The position numbers and the translations under genes were made by a program. A model generated the notes under the pieces. That model was not told the origin of the DNA and did not search any database. It worked only from the letters and a program-made list of their open reading frames with translations. Below, one piece after another: positions 37,880-52,805 of a DNA stretch of 64,000 nt. Position 1 is the first letter of the stretch; every line of letters begins with the position of its first letter. Source of the stretch: Brevipalpus yothersi (taxonomy: Eukaryota; Arthropoda; Arachnida; Trombidiformes; Tenuipalpidae); assembly GCA_003956705.1 (NCBI GenBank), contig QZCP01000268.1:85899-149898 (forward strand). Direction: 5' to 3'.

Positions 37880-37927
<48 letters not shown>

Positions 37928-40900
37928 ACATCCCTAAAAACCTTTGCAACCTCAGCTTAGTTGAATTCGTGAAGCATCTTTTTTTCCATCTTCCTCTGGA
38001 TCCATATAAAGCTTCTATTCCAAGCTCTCCGAAAGATGGATTCTGATGTTTACCATCAAAAATTGCTGAGCAAACCTCAAACGATGTGTGTGATTACTTT
38101 AGATCCAATTGATGTCTTCTTCACTTTCTTCCATACATTCTTATGAGCCTAGGACCACCCGAAAAACTTTTCTTCTCTAAACATCTTTCATGTCCATACC
38201 GTTACAAATGTACATTCTTTAGTTTGTTCATTTTTTCTCCACTTTGCCCCTCTATTGCTGCCTAGTATGTATTCTTCTTTTTCTTCGTTTTCTATCCATT
38301 AGATGAGGATGAAAAAAGATGAAGAAATGAAGAAAAAAGAGATGATGATGATATAGATGAGCAGTAAAACAAGCCACAGGAAAACTCATATATAAGACAA
38401 AATCAAACATACACACAAGATGATCACCAGTGAAGAAGTTTGCGTTTTCTGTTTGATCATATTCTTGAATCGAGTATTGCCATGTTCAATCAATGATAAA
38501 GCTTGCCCTCTCAGCATAGGAACAGTTTTTCATGATGATGATGGCTGCTTGATGGTGATGATCAACAAGCCATCCACCCATGTGTGTTTGTGTGTGTATT
38601 CCGAATATATATATATACATGTATGTGTTGAGAATTCCAAGATCTTGTCTTCTCTCATCACTATCTCTCTTCATCTTATTCTCAAAGTCAATGTGAAGAA
38701 GCTTTTTCTCGCTGCCATCGATCTACACTTTTACCTGTTGAATTACGAAAGCTTCCATCAAGAGCTATTGTCAAGAGAAAGAAAAGTGTGAGAACAAGAA
38801 TAGATGAGAAATGTTGGCTGACTGGCTGAAAGAATACTTAGGGAATATGGTTGATATAATCTGTCAGAGAGGATAAAGATGAGCTCTATGGAACACAGGA
38901 CATCAGATTTTATCACATACACACACACATACACACAAATTGTGTTAAGGAAGATTCCTTCAAGCTTACATTGAATTCTGTAGGTCCAAAACGAGATGAA
39001 AAATAATATCTTCCAGGAAATAGACTTGTGAGGTTCTCTAAGTTCATGCCCTTATACTTTTTGTTGGCTGAAAGAGAGAGAAAAAGTGATTCAAATTGAA
39101 TCATCTGATTGGAAAACACGTGTTCCTACAAATCAAATCCATCGTCCGTTAATATAAAGTTCATATACCAGATTTCTACCATTCAAAATCAAACACAGAA
39201 AAAACCCAGTAAAATTGATCCAAAAAATGTAGAAACGCAATTTTCATTCATTTGATGCGAGATTTTTCCTCTCAAGTCAAATTAAGTCCACAAGCGTGTC
39301 GAGAACTTTTCCATGTAAGCCAAAGATTCTCCAGATTTGAGTACTCCTTGTAAGTGTGTGTACACAATTGTGAAGCTGACTAAGATTTTGTGCAGTTTTT
39401 TGGTGACAAAAAACTCAAATATAAGTAGATTTTTTCCTGAGAATTGTTTACAGTCCATATTGGATAAGAGGAAGAATCGCAAATAGAGTTCCTCTCCAAA
39501 ATTTTAATATTTTTCATGCATATACCCTGTCAACGAGTACATTTTTCGGCTTTTCATCAACTTTTCGCTCTTCTTGTGTTCCTTTGTGGAACAGAAAATT
39601 GTTCCTCAAGCATGGTTAAACATTGAGCTGCTCATGAAAAAGGTTTTTCTCATAGCAAAAAGAAAAAGAATAAGTAGAGAGAATTGTGTGTGCCAAAGAA
39701 TACAAACAAACAGAATTCAACACGAATGAAATAAGCTTCATGAACTGTTCTCGAAAATTTCCATTTTCATATGGTTTTTTTGGCTTGTGTGCTGCTCGAT
39801 GGATATATACATTCTTCACTTTTCGAGACTCATGCAATGGAACAGATTGCTGTTTGATTCATTTTGTCTTTTATTTTCATCATAAAATCAAAAATTGGAA
39901 AAATAAAGAAGAATTCAACTCAAATTTCGAAAAAAGAGTCGCCATTCTGACTGATTCTATACAGTGGCTGTGAAACTGATGAGAAAAAACAGTCCAAAAT
40001 AATAAGCCTTTTTCCCATATGAATTCCCTTCTATTCGAATGGGTAAAAATATAAGTGTAGTCCTGGAAATATGAACTAAAAATTTTTTTTTATTGTCAGA
40101 GTCAAATATATATATAAAAATCACTCTCACTCTAAATAATTCAACTTTTATTGTCTTATATATTTACTAGGTAATATTATTTACTAGGGAACATCCCGTA
40201 AGACTCATAAAAAACATCCCATCTATACAAGTTCAATTGAAGTCAAAACTGAATTGGCTCTTCAATAGAATCGGAATACTTGAACCACTTTTTCTTGGTC
40301 TTTTCCCTCTCAAGTCTCAGATGTTCAGCTATATGAAGAATGCTCATATATTTTCTCTTCTCCTTTTTCCACCAAAAATATTTGATTCAAAATGTTCAAA
40401 TGAGCGAGGATCTCACTTACCTCATAAATTTCGATACGAATGCTTCAGGGTCCTATGGGGCTGTGGGACTAGTAACAGTTGCTATTATGGAAATTTTTTT
40501 ACGAGAATGAATATTTAATATGATTCAAAATGAGTTCTCTTTCTCTCTTTCTCTTCTTTTTTCTCACTCCTAATTCGCCCGCTGGCTGATATGATTGAGT
40601 AACATATACAAACGAATAGAGAAAGAGAGAGAGAGAGAGAAAATATTCCCAAAATATAGTGAAACATAAAAATCACTCACACAAAAGTTTGATAGAGAAA
40701 GAAATGAAAATGCACCGGAAAAATATAAGACCAATTCATGATAACTTTTTTGCTTCTTATTCTTTCTTTAGATTCTTTTATCATTTTTTTCTCTCTCCTC
40801 ACCAATCCTTTTGTCTTAAAGAACTCACAATCTAATTTCAGAATAATTCCTTGCCATTTGCTATTTGGATTGTTTTTTCTTCTCCTCTTCCTCTCTCTCC

Positions 40901-41121
40901 TCCTAGTTGATCTTTTCTCTTTTCACTCAAGCTTCATCATCCATTATCTAAGAATTATGAAGATAATGGTGATTATTATTATGTAAGGCCTCTTGTGGTA
41001 TGTTTTCTCGTTTCGAGAAAAAGAGTGAAAAAAGTTCATTCAATGGGTAAGAATACTCACTCAGAAAGTTCTCTCTCTTTCATCTAGAAACTATTGAAGA
41101 GTGAATGTGAAATGAAAAGAA

Positions 41122-41181
<60 letters not shown>

Positions 41182-42286
41182 TAAATGTGTGGAAATGAGT
41201 ATTTCTTGAGTATTTTATTTAGAACACATTACCAACCATTCAACATGGTAGTTTGAAAAATTCTATTTGATGCCTGATTTCTATTCTGGTCATATACTGA
41301 TCATAAATTCTGAATGTTTCCACCCGCCAAGTTGACTACATTTTATCACTGCGAATAATAAGACTCTCTGTTCAATTTGTCTTACTTTTTCGCCCATACA
41401 TTCATAAGCAAGGGGCTTTCAAATCTTCTTTCATCACAAACTTTGAAAGAGAGAGAGAAAAAGTCAGAGGCTTCCCTCTGCTCAAATGTGTTTACTTGGA
41501 AACACTCGAAATGATAGTTTGAGAGCAAAAATTACCCAAACCATCATCATCATGTGTGGATGAGAAATCCAATGAAGAGGAAGTGCAAGAACGAAGTAGA
41601 ATATTACATGAAAGCTTCCATCAATTAAGTATTTTCCTTTTCATCTCATTGCTTTAAGAATAGGATAAAGATTCCATTAACGACTTAACGTGTTGAGATT
41701 TTGAATATGCAAAGACCAAGAAGAGTATGGAGAAGAGCTTATTTTCTTATAATGCAACTTTGACCTAGAGGATTCATCTCCATCAACCATCAGATATCGA
41801 AGATTCAATCGAACATGGAAGATTCACCTAATTAAATACACTGTGAAAGAATGCTCAAATTGATTTCTAAAGGTTCCTCTAAATCCTTTAAGATGTTCAC
41901 AACAGAACAATGCTTCTCGTTGGCTAGATTTTTACCCAATTATCTCACTTTAATGGCATTGGTCAGAAAGTGGAAAAGTATTGAGCAAAAAAGTGGACTC
42001 ACATAGATGCTGAGAGAAAAAAAGAAGAAAGCCAAGAATACGGAGCATTTACTTCTTTATCTGATAGGATTGCATGATTTTATGTCTTCTGTCTTCTTTC
42101 TCTATCTATCTCTCTCTCCACTGTTTTCTCATCCATTGCAATCGGTAAATCTTTTTGGATCACAATCAATCAATGAAGCGCACCAAAAAAAGTGTTCCAA
42201 CCAAACACAAATGAACATCATGTCAGCAAATAAAATGCCATACCATGACCTGATTCTTTTACCATGTGCCCATGGGATATCACTTC

Positions 42287-42336
<50 letters not shown>

Positions 42337-45300
42337 TGCCTATTACCACTTCCAATTGGGAAAGTTTCCGAATTGAAGTTCACTTACAAATGAGCCATTC
42401 AAGCGCAAATCACTCTTGTTGTTCTCGATGCTCTTCTTTCTTCTTCTTTTTCTACTCCATCATCGTTGACTGGACCATCAAGAGACTGTCAATATTCGAA
42501 TGATTTGCCCGGAACTATGTACAAAATTGACGATACCAAGTGACACTCATCGAACGTTTTCTGCCTCTCTGGGTATCGTAAGAGTAGAAGTTCTAGAGCT
42601 TATATCAAACACACTGAGTACAAGAAGAAGAAGAAGAAGAAGAATTATTCAGTCAAACATGAACTGATTGAGCTCTTGGCCCCACTTGATGAGTTGATTT
42701 TATAGTTCAAAAGATATGTGTAATCAGCAAAAAATTTGAGCTAACAGAATCATTGCCATTCACTTATCAATAGAATTGTGAAATAACTTTCATCCAAATT
42801 TTTAGCAAATTTTCACCCCATTTTCAAGAGTGTACACATACACACTTGAAGATCATCCAACTGTTCACATAACATGTACATGTGTGTGTATCACTTGAAT
42901 GGCATTGAAAAGCCTACTCCCCATGATCACAGCCTCCCTGGCCCATACAATGAAGCTCATGTATCGAATAAAAAGTTAGTTCATATCTCAGGGGCATGTG
43001 AGTCAAGCTAAACCATTCATCTGTTTGATCATATGTGTGTGTGTGTATTATACTCTCTCCATGTGGATGTGCTTCTTCCAACCGAAAAGTCACTCTCTAT
43101 CGCCTACCATGTGTGTGTATTTTCCTCTCTCCTTTTCAAACTTTCGATCATTACCATCTCTTCGATTGGATGAGAATAGGTTGCCAAAGGTTGGCAAAAG
43201 TACCGTTATACACACACACACATACACATGAGTCTTCTAGTGTAAGCCTCACATCGACTGTTCATCAGAGAGTGAAGAAAGAGAGAGAGAGAAGGCATCA
43301 TCATGATTAAATGGCCCGAAAAATATTGCTCTTCCTCCTATCTGGTTAACAATCGCGTATCGTTCCATTGGTCTTTACGTATGGCCAGAATCGATGCTAT
43401 TCAAGCGATCCAGGAAGAGAGAGAAAGAGCAAAGTACAGTGAAAGCTTGTGTTAAGATGGATGAAATTTGGTGAACATATTTTCTCGATGAACTTTTTTT
43501 TCTATCTACATGTATTGCTTTCCACGTGTACTTCAAGTGAAAATTTGAAAAGAGAGAAAATAACTAATGAGACACACTTGAAGTGAATGCTTCCACGCTC
43601 ATAATATTCCAAGAGCATTTACATGGGGAGAGGAAGAGAATGAATTGTGGGTGTATGTTTAACCATGTAAAAAGCTTCCACACACACACAGTGGCCGATA
43701 TATATATGTATCAAATGTGGGTGCTTAATTAATATAAAGCAATGGAAAATTTCGATACGAGTGGCTAGAAATTGGTGGTAATAATGTGAGCAAGACAAGG
43801 AGAAGAGGTATACAGTTCTAAGTAACTATCATCAGTGAAAATGAATATTCTGAGATATATACTCTACTCGACAAAATTTTTCTTCCATCTCTACTTACAT
43901 TCTCGGGGCAACCTTACATATCATTCATTAGGGAGTGAATAGATTTGGCAATTATTCATTGTGTGAAAACTCCCCTCTAATGGCTCAACTCCTACCTCTC
44001 TTTCTCTTCCAGCCAACTTTGATGAATCTCAAATAATATGAGGATTGATGATATTTAATAGTTTCATGAAATGTGAGAGAGAATAATCATGATCAGAGAG
44101 GTATCGAATGAACATTAGAACTTTTGTTATACTCTTCAGGCAATATACTTTCATGATAATGCTTACGATATACTGTATAAGGGAATATATGTATTTTTTA
44201 ACCTTATCCAGTTAGCTGATTCCAAAATTCGGCGAGTTTGTTGCGATTCTCCATGATTTTTGAACTATTTTGATCCTCTTTTGGTGTCTTATACACTCTT
44301 TTCCTCTATTCTCAAGCGTATTGAAATAAGCAAAACAAAAGTTCTGTTCAGATAGCTTCACGACTATCTGTAAGAGTCTTGATGTCATGATAGAATGGAA
44401 CATCATCTTAAAATGCTCCAAGGTCTATGATAAATACATATTCCCTGGAGAAGTGATCAGTAAAGTTAATCATTCTTAGTGTTTCTTCATGATTGACATT
44501 CTCGATTGCTTCTTGAAAGTTTTCGGGTTGATCACTGATTTGTTCCAAGTGAATTGCCAGAAATTTGCATATTTTGAGCATCATCATCAAGACAGCAAGA
44601 CTTTCTACATTAATGTGTATGTCTTCTCTGTCTCATTCTCTATGTTTATCTGTGTATGTCGAAAAATCTAGACTCTAGACTCGATGTGTAGAGAATAAAA
44701 ATCTAATCTCCACAGAGACACGAGAAAAGTGGAATGGAAAATATACTGAATAAGCGTTTGAGTGGGACAGAAAAGTATGATGACAGCATGCATTCTCAGA
44801 AAAGAGATTGAATATGAGCCCTAAATATGATTCGAAAAATGTTCATCTTCAAGTATTCTTGTGAGAATGAATGTATGTACACCTACTTCAGCAATCCATC
44901 TTACTACCTCCTCAGTAAGTTCATGTACAAGTGTATTCAAATTCTATTGAATTTAATTAAACAGCATCTTCAACGGTGAAATGGGAAAGAAATGAAGAAG
45001 AAAGAATAATTTCTTGACACACACACACATGTTCTTGAGTAATATACTTTGAATTCAGTTTCATGTTATTCTTAAGATATTTTGAACAAGATTTCAAGCT
45101 ATCTTTGGTTTATTCTCAGATAAAAATGTTCATTTCTATTTATTTTTGTTTCACAAATTCCATTTTGACATAAAATTTTCCAGAGCAAGTGGATACGTGG
45201 AAAAATAAGCATAAAAAGATTGTCATAAAAGCAAATCTCTATCCTACAAGACATATTTTTGATCAAAGTTCACAAATTTTTCTTATTTTCCGACTCTATC

Positions 45301-48300
45301 TCATGGAAATTTTGAATAACACAATTGTGTCCTTCTTCTGTTCCCCTGAATTCGCTAGAATTTGAGTTCATGGTATTCTTGTTTAGCTCTGGAGAATTGA
45401 TCCTTCCTCCTTATCTCTTTTATTCCTCACATTCAGGACAGAATTCAAGAGGAAAAATTGTTGATGTGATATCTTGAGCACTGTCTTGGATGTCCTGTCT
45501 GGTCATCTGTGATTGAACATGTACCGTTAGCTAGCATGATTCTTTTTTGGTGTTTCAATTGACAGAATAAAAAAGTCAATCACAAGCTCGACCAAGTGTG
45601 ACCATCAGATTTTATCATCTTTTTGTTCCAATTGTATTCCAAAATGCAGGATTTATTCCCATTGTTTCATACGAGACAAAATGCTTGAGAGAGATAGCAA
45701 AAAAGTGAAAACATCCAAGACCCGAGCACTTTTTGCCACCAAACTGAATTATTGTCTTTTATCAGAAGTCCATTCCAAGAGAGGAAAACATATTTTCCGG
45801 AAATCTCACACCAACAACAAAAAGAAAAAAGTGAAAAAAAGGGAATCAAATTGAATGGAGGAAATGTCAGTTTTATGAAATCTTTTGCCCCACTAATTCA
45901 GTCATCAAATCTTTTTATAATCTGCTGTCAAGTCTTTCTCTGTTCCACTTTTTTCTATCATTTTTTTCGAAAAAAAAGGTTCCAAAACATCATTGAAATT
46001 AAAAGCTTCCATCCTGTTCTAATTGATTGTATCTGTCATCATCGCTTATTGATTGATGTTTCTCAGCCAATGTTGGAGTCAAACTATGAGGTTTTTGGTA
46101 CATTCGTCGAGTTCACTTTCCATGATGAAAGCAGGGAGACAAAAAACTGACTTCATCATGAGAACAAATTTTCTATTCAATTTTTTCGGTTCCTCTCATA
46201 ATTTCACTTCTCTTCCTCCCACAGAACACTGATTGATATGTGTGGAAAATTTTGTCGTGTTTATTAAATTCCGTTTTGTTCACATGGAAAGTTCATATTT
46301 CCTTTCAGAAAAAAATAGTGGAAGAGAGCACGCAAAAAGTATGATGGAACAATATTTTGAAGAAGAAAATACATCGACTTACACACATGATGCATCTTTC
46401 CTCCCAGTTGATTTATATTCATCTATCCTCTCTCAGTCTCTCGGAATACTGTTTACATTGCCTGGGATGTGCTGAATATTCTTTTCTTGGAACAAATTTT
46501 GTATCATTCTATCATCAAGATGAGAGATATTTAGAGAAGAAGAAAGATTCTCTCCATCCTCACCATTAGAAATTCAAATCTTCAACTCTTCTGTCCACAA
46601 TTTTATGGCCAATTTTATACTCAGAACTTTTTCCCTGTTTGACCGAACTTTTCCATCTCTCTCAAAATACTCACATGTATATATTTTCTTCTCTTTTAAG
46701 CCATTGCAAACTTTCTGTATGGCTCTTATCAAAGTGAAGCTAAACTTTTTTGGACAATTTTCGCCACTTCCACAATATCAATATTTGGTCTTTTATACAC
46801 CCGAAAATGGTTCTTCTCGTATGAGCCTTTTCCTCTGATAGAATAGATGACCGTAAATTGGTCAACAAAGTGTCGCAGGAACTGTATTCAGAGGCAATTT
46901 CATTTAAATTATACCATGAACTGAATATTGAATATCAAAAAGAGAGAGAGAGAGAGAAAGTGGAAGTTATTTTCAAGTGGAATGGCTGTTTGCCTTCATT
47001 TTATCAGACAGCCAAGTGATTGACTTTGATGCTAAAATGAGAAACTATTCGATTCATCGGACCGTAAAAAGGGTCTCTTTTTCAATAGAAAGCTTGAAAT
47101 ACGCATACATATATACATATTTGCATGAATATACGGATATGAGTGGCAATGATACCAGTCAAAAGTGATGATGAAAAATATATATATATATACCGTTATG
47201 TGTGTACATTATATTGTACACACATATTGTATATTCGGCTAACTTCTTCTGATGCCTTCTTGATGTCTCAAATTGATGGTTATTTATTTTTCAAAAGAGA
47301 GCGATTCATCGATGTATATCTAAAGCATATATATAAAAGCTGTGAATAAAGATCATCCTTACAATAATAACAGCAATTCTAATCTATTGTTAGGATGAGA
47401 TTTTCTCATGAATTCTATTCAAACTCCACATCTAGCATCATCTCAAAGATTCTGTTCCTTTCTCACAGATGCTACATCTCTCTTCCTCTTTCTCTCTCTC
47501 TCTCTCTCTGTGTCAAGCTTCCCCAGATTATCATCACAAATATCGATGGATTTATTTTCACTCTCTTTCGATTTGAAATCTATTCTTACTCTCCATGATG
47601 CTCTGGATACATGAGTGTGTATATTCTTGCACTCATTTCAACGTTGAGTGTGGAGAAAATTTTCATTTCAACGTTGCCTATCAACGTAAATCTTTTTCAA
47701 CCGCATCCATTAGCATTAGAACCATTATTGGGGCGCGAATATGTTGCCCGATCATTCTTCCGTTTCCTTCATCTCATCTCATCTCTCTCTCTCCCTCTCT
47801 CAGCATCTTCTTCTAGTCTCTCCTTCTTTTTCGAAGGTTTACTCATTTCGCATCACTTCAACACACGAACACATAGGCTTTTCCATCTTCTCTCTTTCAA
47901 TCAGCGTAAACAATCTGAATACACACACACACACTCACTGGCATCATCTACACCAGTATCGATGGCTGATGGCGACCAAAATAGATCACTTTTCTAACCA
48001 AAAAATCATCGATGAAGAACATCTTTTTGGGATCCACTTTTTTTTCGGAACATAAACACTGGCAAAAATCATTACACTTCTAGTCTCGACATGGCTCAGC
48101 ATCTCATTTCAATAGTTCTCTCTTCTCTCTTCTTCCCTCTCTGTTACCATCTCTCTCCATTTCGCAAACATACCATGCAATCATGCAAAAATGCTGATGA
48201 TGACTGAGATTTTGGGGGGCCAAAATTTTTCTCTCTGACTGATGAGGAATAGACATGTGAATGTACAGGATGAAACAACCACTGATGATGACAAGCAATC

Positions 48301-48591
48301 AGGCCTCATTGGTTCGGAGGCCTCGGATTGGTTCCAAAAAGTTTCACTCTCTTCTTCTATCTTCTTTTTTACTCCACTAATTTGCATAAGTCCACGAGGC
48401 TGATTTGGAATTCTTTCTAAATTCGAACATTCTGTCTTTTTTCTTCTTTCTTTCTCTCTCTCTCTTCTCCTCTTCATCAATGAAATGAGATGATAAGTCA
48501 ATCTTTAACCTCGACATTTCATTATGGACTTATTGGAGCGTTCACATTTTCATTTTGGATGCCGAATGAATCACTCATAACGGTACTTTTC

Positions 48592-48667
<76 letters not shown>

Positions 48668-50352
48668 GCTTCATGATACACACAGTTATAGTGGTGGTGA
48701 TGATAATTTTCGGAAAGCAAGGAGTGAAAAGCGGTAGAGAAGGTGTGAAAAATGGAATGATGTGAGAAAGTCACACACATACTTTGCATATGAGAAGGCA
48801 ACAAAATGAGAGCAAATTATGGAATGTGCTACTCATTCATTTTCAACTCAATTACTCTCATGCTTCAACCTCTTTTTTTCAATATCACTTTCTCCGCCTT
48901 CAACATTCATTCATTTTCTCACTCCCTGAGCCTTTACCTGATTTTTTCTGTGATCATGATAAGTTCATGATTGGTTTGAAGATTTACTTTCAAATGAAAT
49001 AGTTCGATTTCATGATTGAATATAGTTGAGGAGAAAATTGATCAGTGTACTTGGATGATCATAGTCCAACTGGCTATCAGAATGGGAATCCATGCTCTAG
49101 TTTGTTTAATTTTGAATAGATTTTGCTATTTAATTATGGGAACAATTGAAATGATTATTCCAGTAGAACTCTGAAAATCAAATGATATTGGAGAAGATCT
49201 TTTTTCAAGGACAAGGATTGGATGAATGTTCTATTCGATCAATGCTTACTATATACTAGACATAGCTTTTGAAGATTCAGATATTAGAGTTTTCCAAAAA
49301 TGTGAATGAACCATACAGTCTCTCTGTCTTTCTGATTTATCGGTAAAAATAATTCTATTGGGCCGGGATCAGATCTGTAATCCTACGTGATTGAAGGCTT
49401 ATCATAAAAATTTTATTATTCCACTGAATTTATCATGCTCACCGGGGCAACAATTGCATTGTTCTGTCGTCTATCAAAAGATATAATTCAATAAAAAATC
49501 TATGGTCAGCATCAGTAGCCAGATGAATTGTTAGAAAGTATAAAAGTTAATAGCAGTTCCAGGCAGCTGAACTTTTGAAAACTCATTATTTTATCAATTG
49601 CTGGGATATTGTTCATTTTTCTCCGATGCTGCTTGCATAAGCAATATTCCAAACCTCTTTCTTCCTCTTTCTCTCTCTTTCTTTCTCTGCTTCAGCTACT
49701 GAATTCTGAATCTCTTGCGTGTGATGAAAATAAGTTACTGTGAACAGAATCAGCTGTTCATGAATGGTCCATGTTTCCATGATGGAAACTTTCGGTTGCA
49801 CCATGAACAAGCAATCAGGTATCTTGGTTTCTGGCACACTATATCGTGTTCTTGTTCTCTCTCGCCACGGAACACTGATTCATTTTAACCAGAAAACTTT
49901 TCAAATGATTTGTAATAGCCTGGGTATCAATGCCAGAATATTCGATATTTATTGGCAGATCCTCTTGAAAGATTTATTCCTCCGTAAGCTCTTGGACAAT
50001 TTTCAACATTTAATGAGTGCAACAATTCATAGTCAACTTGTCATGAGGGCTTGTCATAAAAGGGGTACTCAAGCTGTTCAATTTTCAGTCCAAGTATTCT
50101 TCACTCTCTCTTCTCTGCACACATGAACCAGAGAGGAAAGCTAGTTGATAATATGATAGTACCTTAATGACCAGCTTTTCGAGAGCCTATTCTGCAGTCA
50201 GATGCGAATACAAAGAAGAACAAACCTCTTTCTCTCCTATATATACCGTACATTTGCTTTTGGGAAGGCGTTCATGCTGATCTAATGTTCTTATTCTCAT
50301 TTTTCCACTGATTTTCCAGTCACACACACATACATTGAAAAGACTCAGTAGC

Positions 50353-50407
<55 letters not shown>

Positions 50408-52747
50408 TGATGAATCCAAGGAGAGAGGAAAGAAAGAAGATTTTGATTCAAATGATAATGGAATATACTGTATACTTATTGGGCTGATTTTTTGGCCCTA
50501 AAGTACATTCAGTTGTTGGTCACTTACTTACGATGATTCGCTTATTAATTTTCGTATACATAATGGTCAATGGAAAGAATGGAAATAAGCAAACTTGATC
50601 CCTTCCCAGCATGAAGATTATTCTGTCTGTTTGCATGATTGCTAACAGTCATCATGTTGTTTTTGTTGTTGCTTCTACTATACCGAGAAAAAGCTTTGAT
50701 CAGACCATTGGCCATGGATCTATGGCTATAGCTACATGGATTCATGAAAGATGAGACTGATCATCAACAGTGGAAACAGATAAAGTAGCCAAAAAGAAGC
50801 TGATTTGACTAGTATCTACTGACTGTAGTAAAGATTTGGGGAGAAAGATTCTTGTTTACTGATCATCCAGATTATCTATGTGAGATGGGAATTGGACTGG
50901 AATTAATGGTAAAATTGGAGAGATGAATAAGAGGCTTGGAAGAGAAGGAGTAAGCTGTTCAATTAGATGAATCCAAAATGATCTGTAATTTTCGATGTAC
51001 AACTAATGGTCAAAGCTCTCATAACAGAATGAATAATAAAATAAGTTAATCAGCTAAATGAGTCCAGAAGGCAATTAATCTGTGATTGATGATGCTTTCT
51101 CTGTACATATGCATTTCTCTCTCTATCTTTTTGCAAGTCAATTCAACTTGTTCAAAGAATATATACTGTTTCGTGTTTCTCTCATCACTTTCAATTTCAC
51201 GATGAGACATGATTTACCGTTTCGAAATCTAACAAAGTAGTACAAAATTTTTTCCACATCACAATCGATTCATCTTGATCAATCAAATTGTGTAGTTGCT
51301 GTCGTCTGGATTCAAATAGAAATGCTTTAATGCAGTGAAGGGAAAAAATCTTTCTATCTCATGATACAGGAGAAAAATTTTGATAACATATGCAACAAAG
51401 TTGAAATTTTTTTACACTCTCTCGCTACTGTACACACATTTTATTTTCAATTTCAATTTACTAGAGCAAAAATGAATTCGAATACACTTGAATATACACA
51501 CTCACACACTCAGATATACATATTCACATTTCTCAATGGATCAAGAAGATAAATGAAGTCAAAGTAAGGGAAAACATATGAGTGGTACAACTCATAACTA
51601 CAGTAGCTGTCAACTGGAGAGAATATATATATTCTAGCGAGAGAGAGAGAAAAATATCACTTATTCTTCCGTAAGCTTGAAAACCCTGAGTATTCATATC
51701 ATTATTCACTCTTATATAATTCACCCAACATGATTCAGTTTTATTTAACCCAAAATGCTTGGCAGATTGTGAGTGTTTGTATGTATGGTTGCGAGTGGAA
51801 TAATTTCATGGCTATTCGAGGTAATACTGTTGTATGTATAGATCATTTTCCAGTGATTCTGATGTTGATCACTAGCAGATCCAATCATGTCGATCACCCT
51901 GAGAGAGAATTTTGTGATTAAAGATAACAATGGATAGAAAGAGAAAGCCTGTGAGATCAACAAAATCTCCATAATGAAAGCTGTACTTACTTGGACAGTT
52001 ATACAGCCACATCTTGCGCATTCATTTCATTTCGTTCATTTTGTGTATGTCCACAAATTCTGCATCCAGTCAATCTCTTTCTCTCTCGAGCCTTTTTGTG
52101 GTTAACTATTATATTGAAAGAAATCAGTTCAAAGCAATCTCCCTGACTTACATTGCATACCCTTGCTTCTCAATCTATTGGACATTCAATTTGCTCATTT
52201 CTTTACCCATTCTTTGCCTCTTCTATCCACCATCCAGCATCCTGGATTTCCTTTTCACCATTTTCGAATAGACAACATTCTGAAAGATAGACAGAGAAAG
52301 AGAGAGAAAACTGTTTGAATGAATGTTCTGACGCTTGTTGAATGTCCATGAGCCTTGGTGACAATCTTGATCTTAATGGTGTCCCCAGAATGAATGATTG
52401 TGATGGTCAAAAGTCATGTGTATGTGTTCAGCTCAATTCGTGTTACTGGGTCCAATTCAGTGTCTAAGAAAGAGAATAAGTCCCATTAGTGAAGCTGGTT
52501 AAAGTGAGTGAGTGAGAGAGAGAGAGAGAGAATTGGAATCGATCTACATTTTATTTAGCTAATCTCATGAGAAATCCAATTTGAACTCAAATCAGTTAAT
52601 ATTCTCGTATGTTTATCACAAAAAAGCCAAAAGAATTACTCTACATGAGAGAGAATAGCTGTCCTCCCATAAAGGTATCTCGTGATCTCTGTTGGATCAT
52701 ATCTCAAATTGATTTCATTTTTCCCCTCTAATTCAATATCTTCCAGT

Positions 52748-52805
<58 letters not shown>

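Noticed and set aside
49764..50126. 120-residue open frame in CELF intron 1 as a nested gene
   Set aside because: No recognisable motif, no splice or promoter support.
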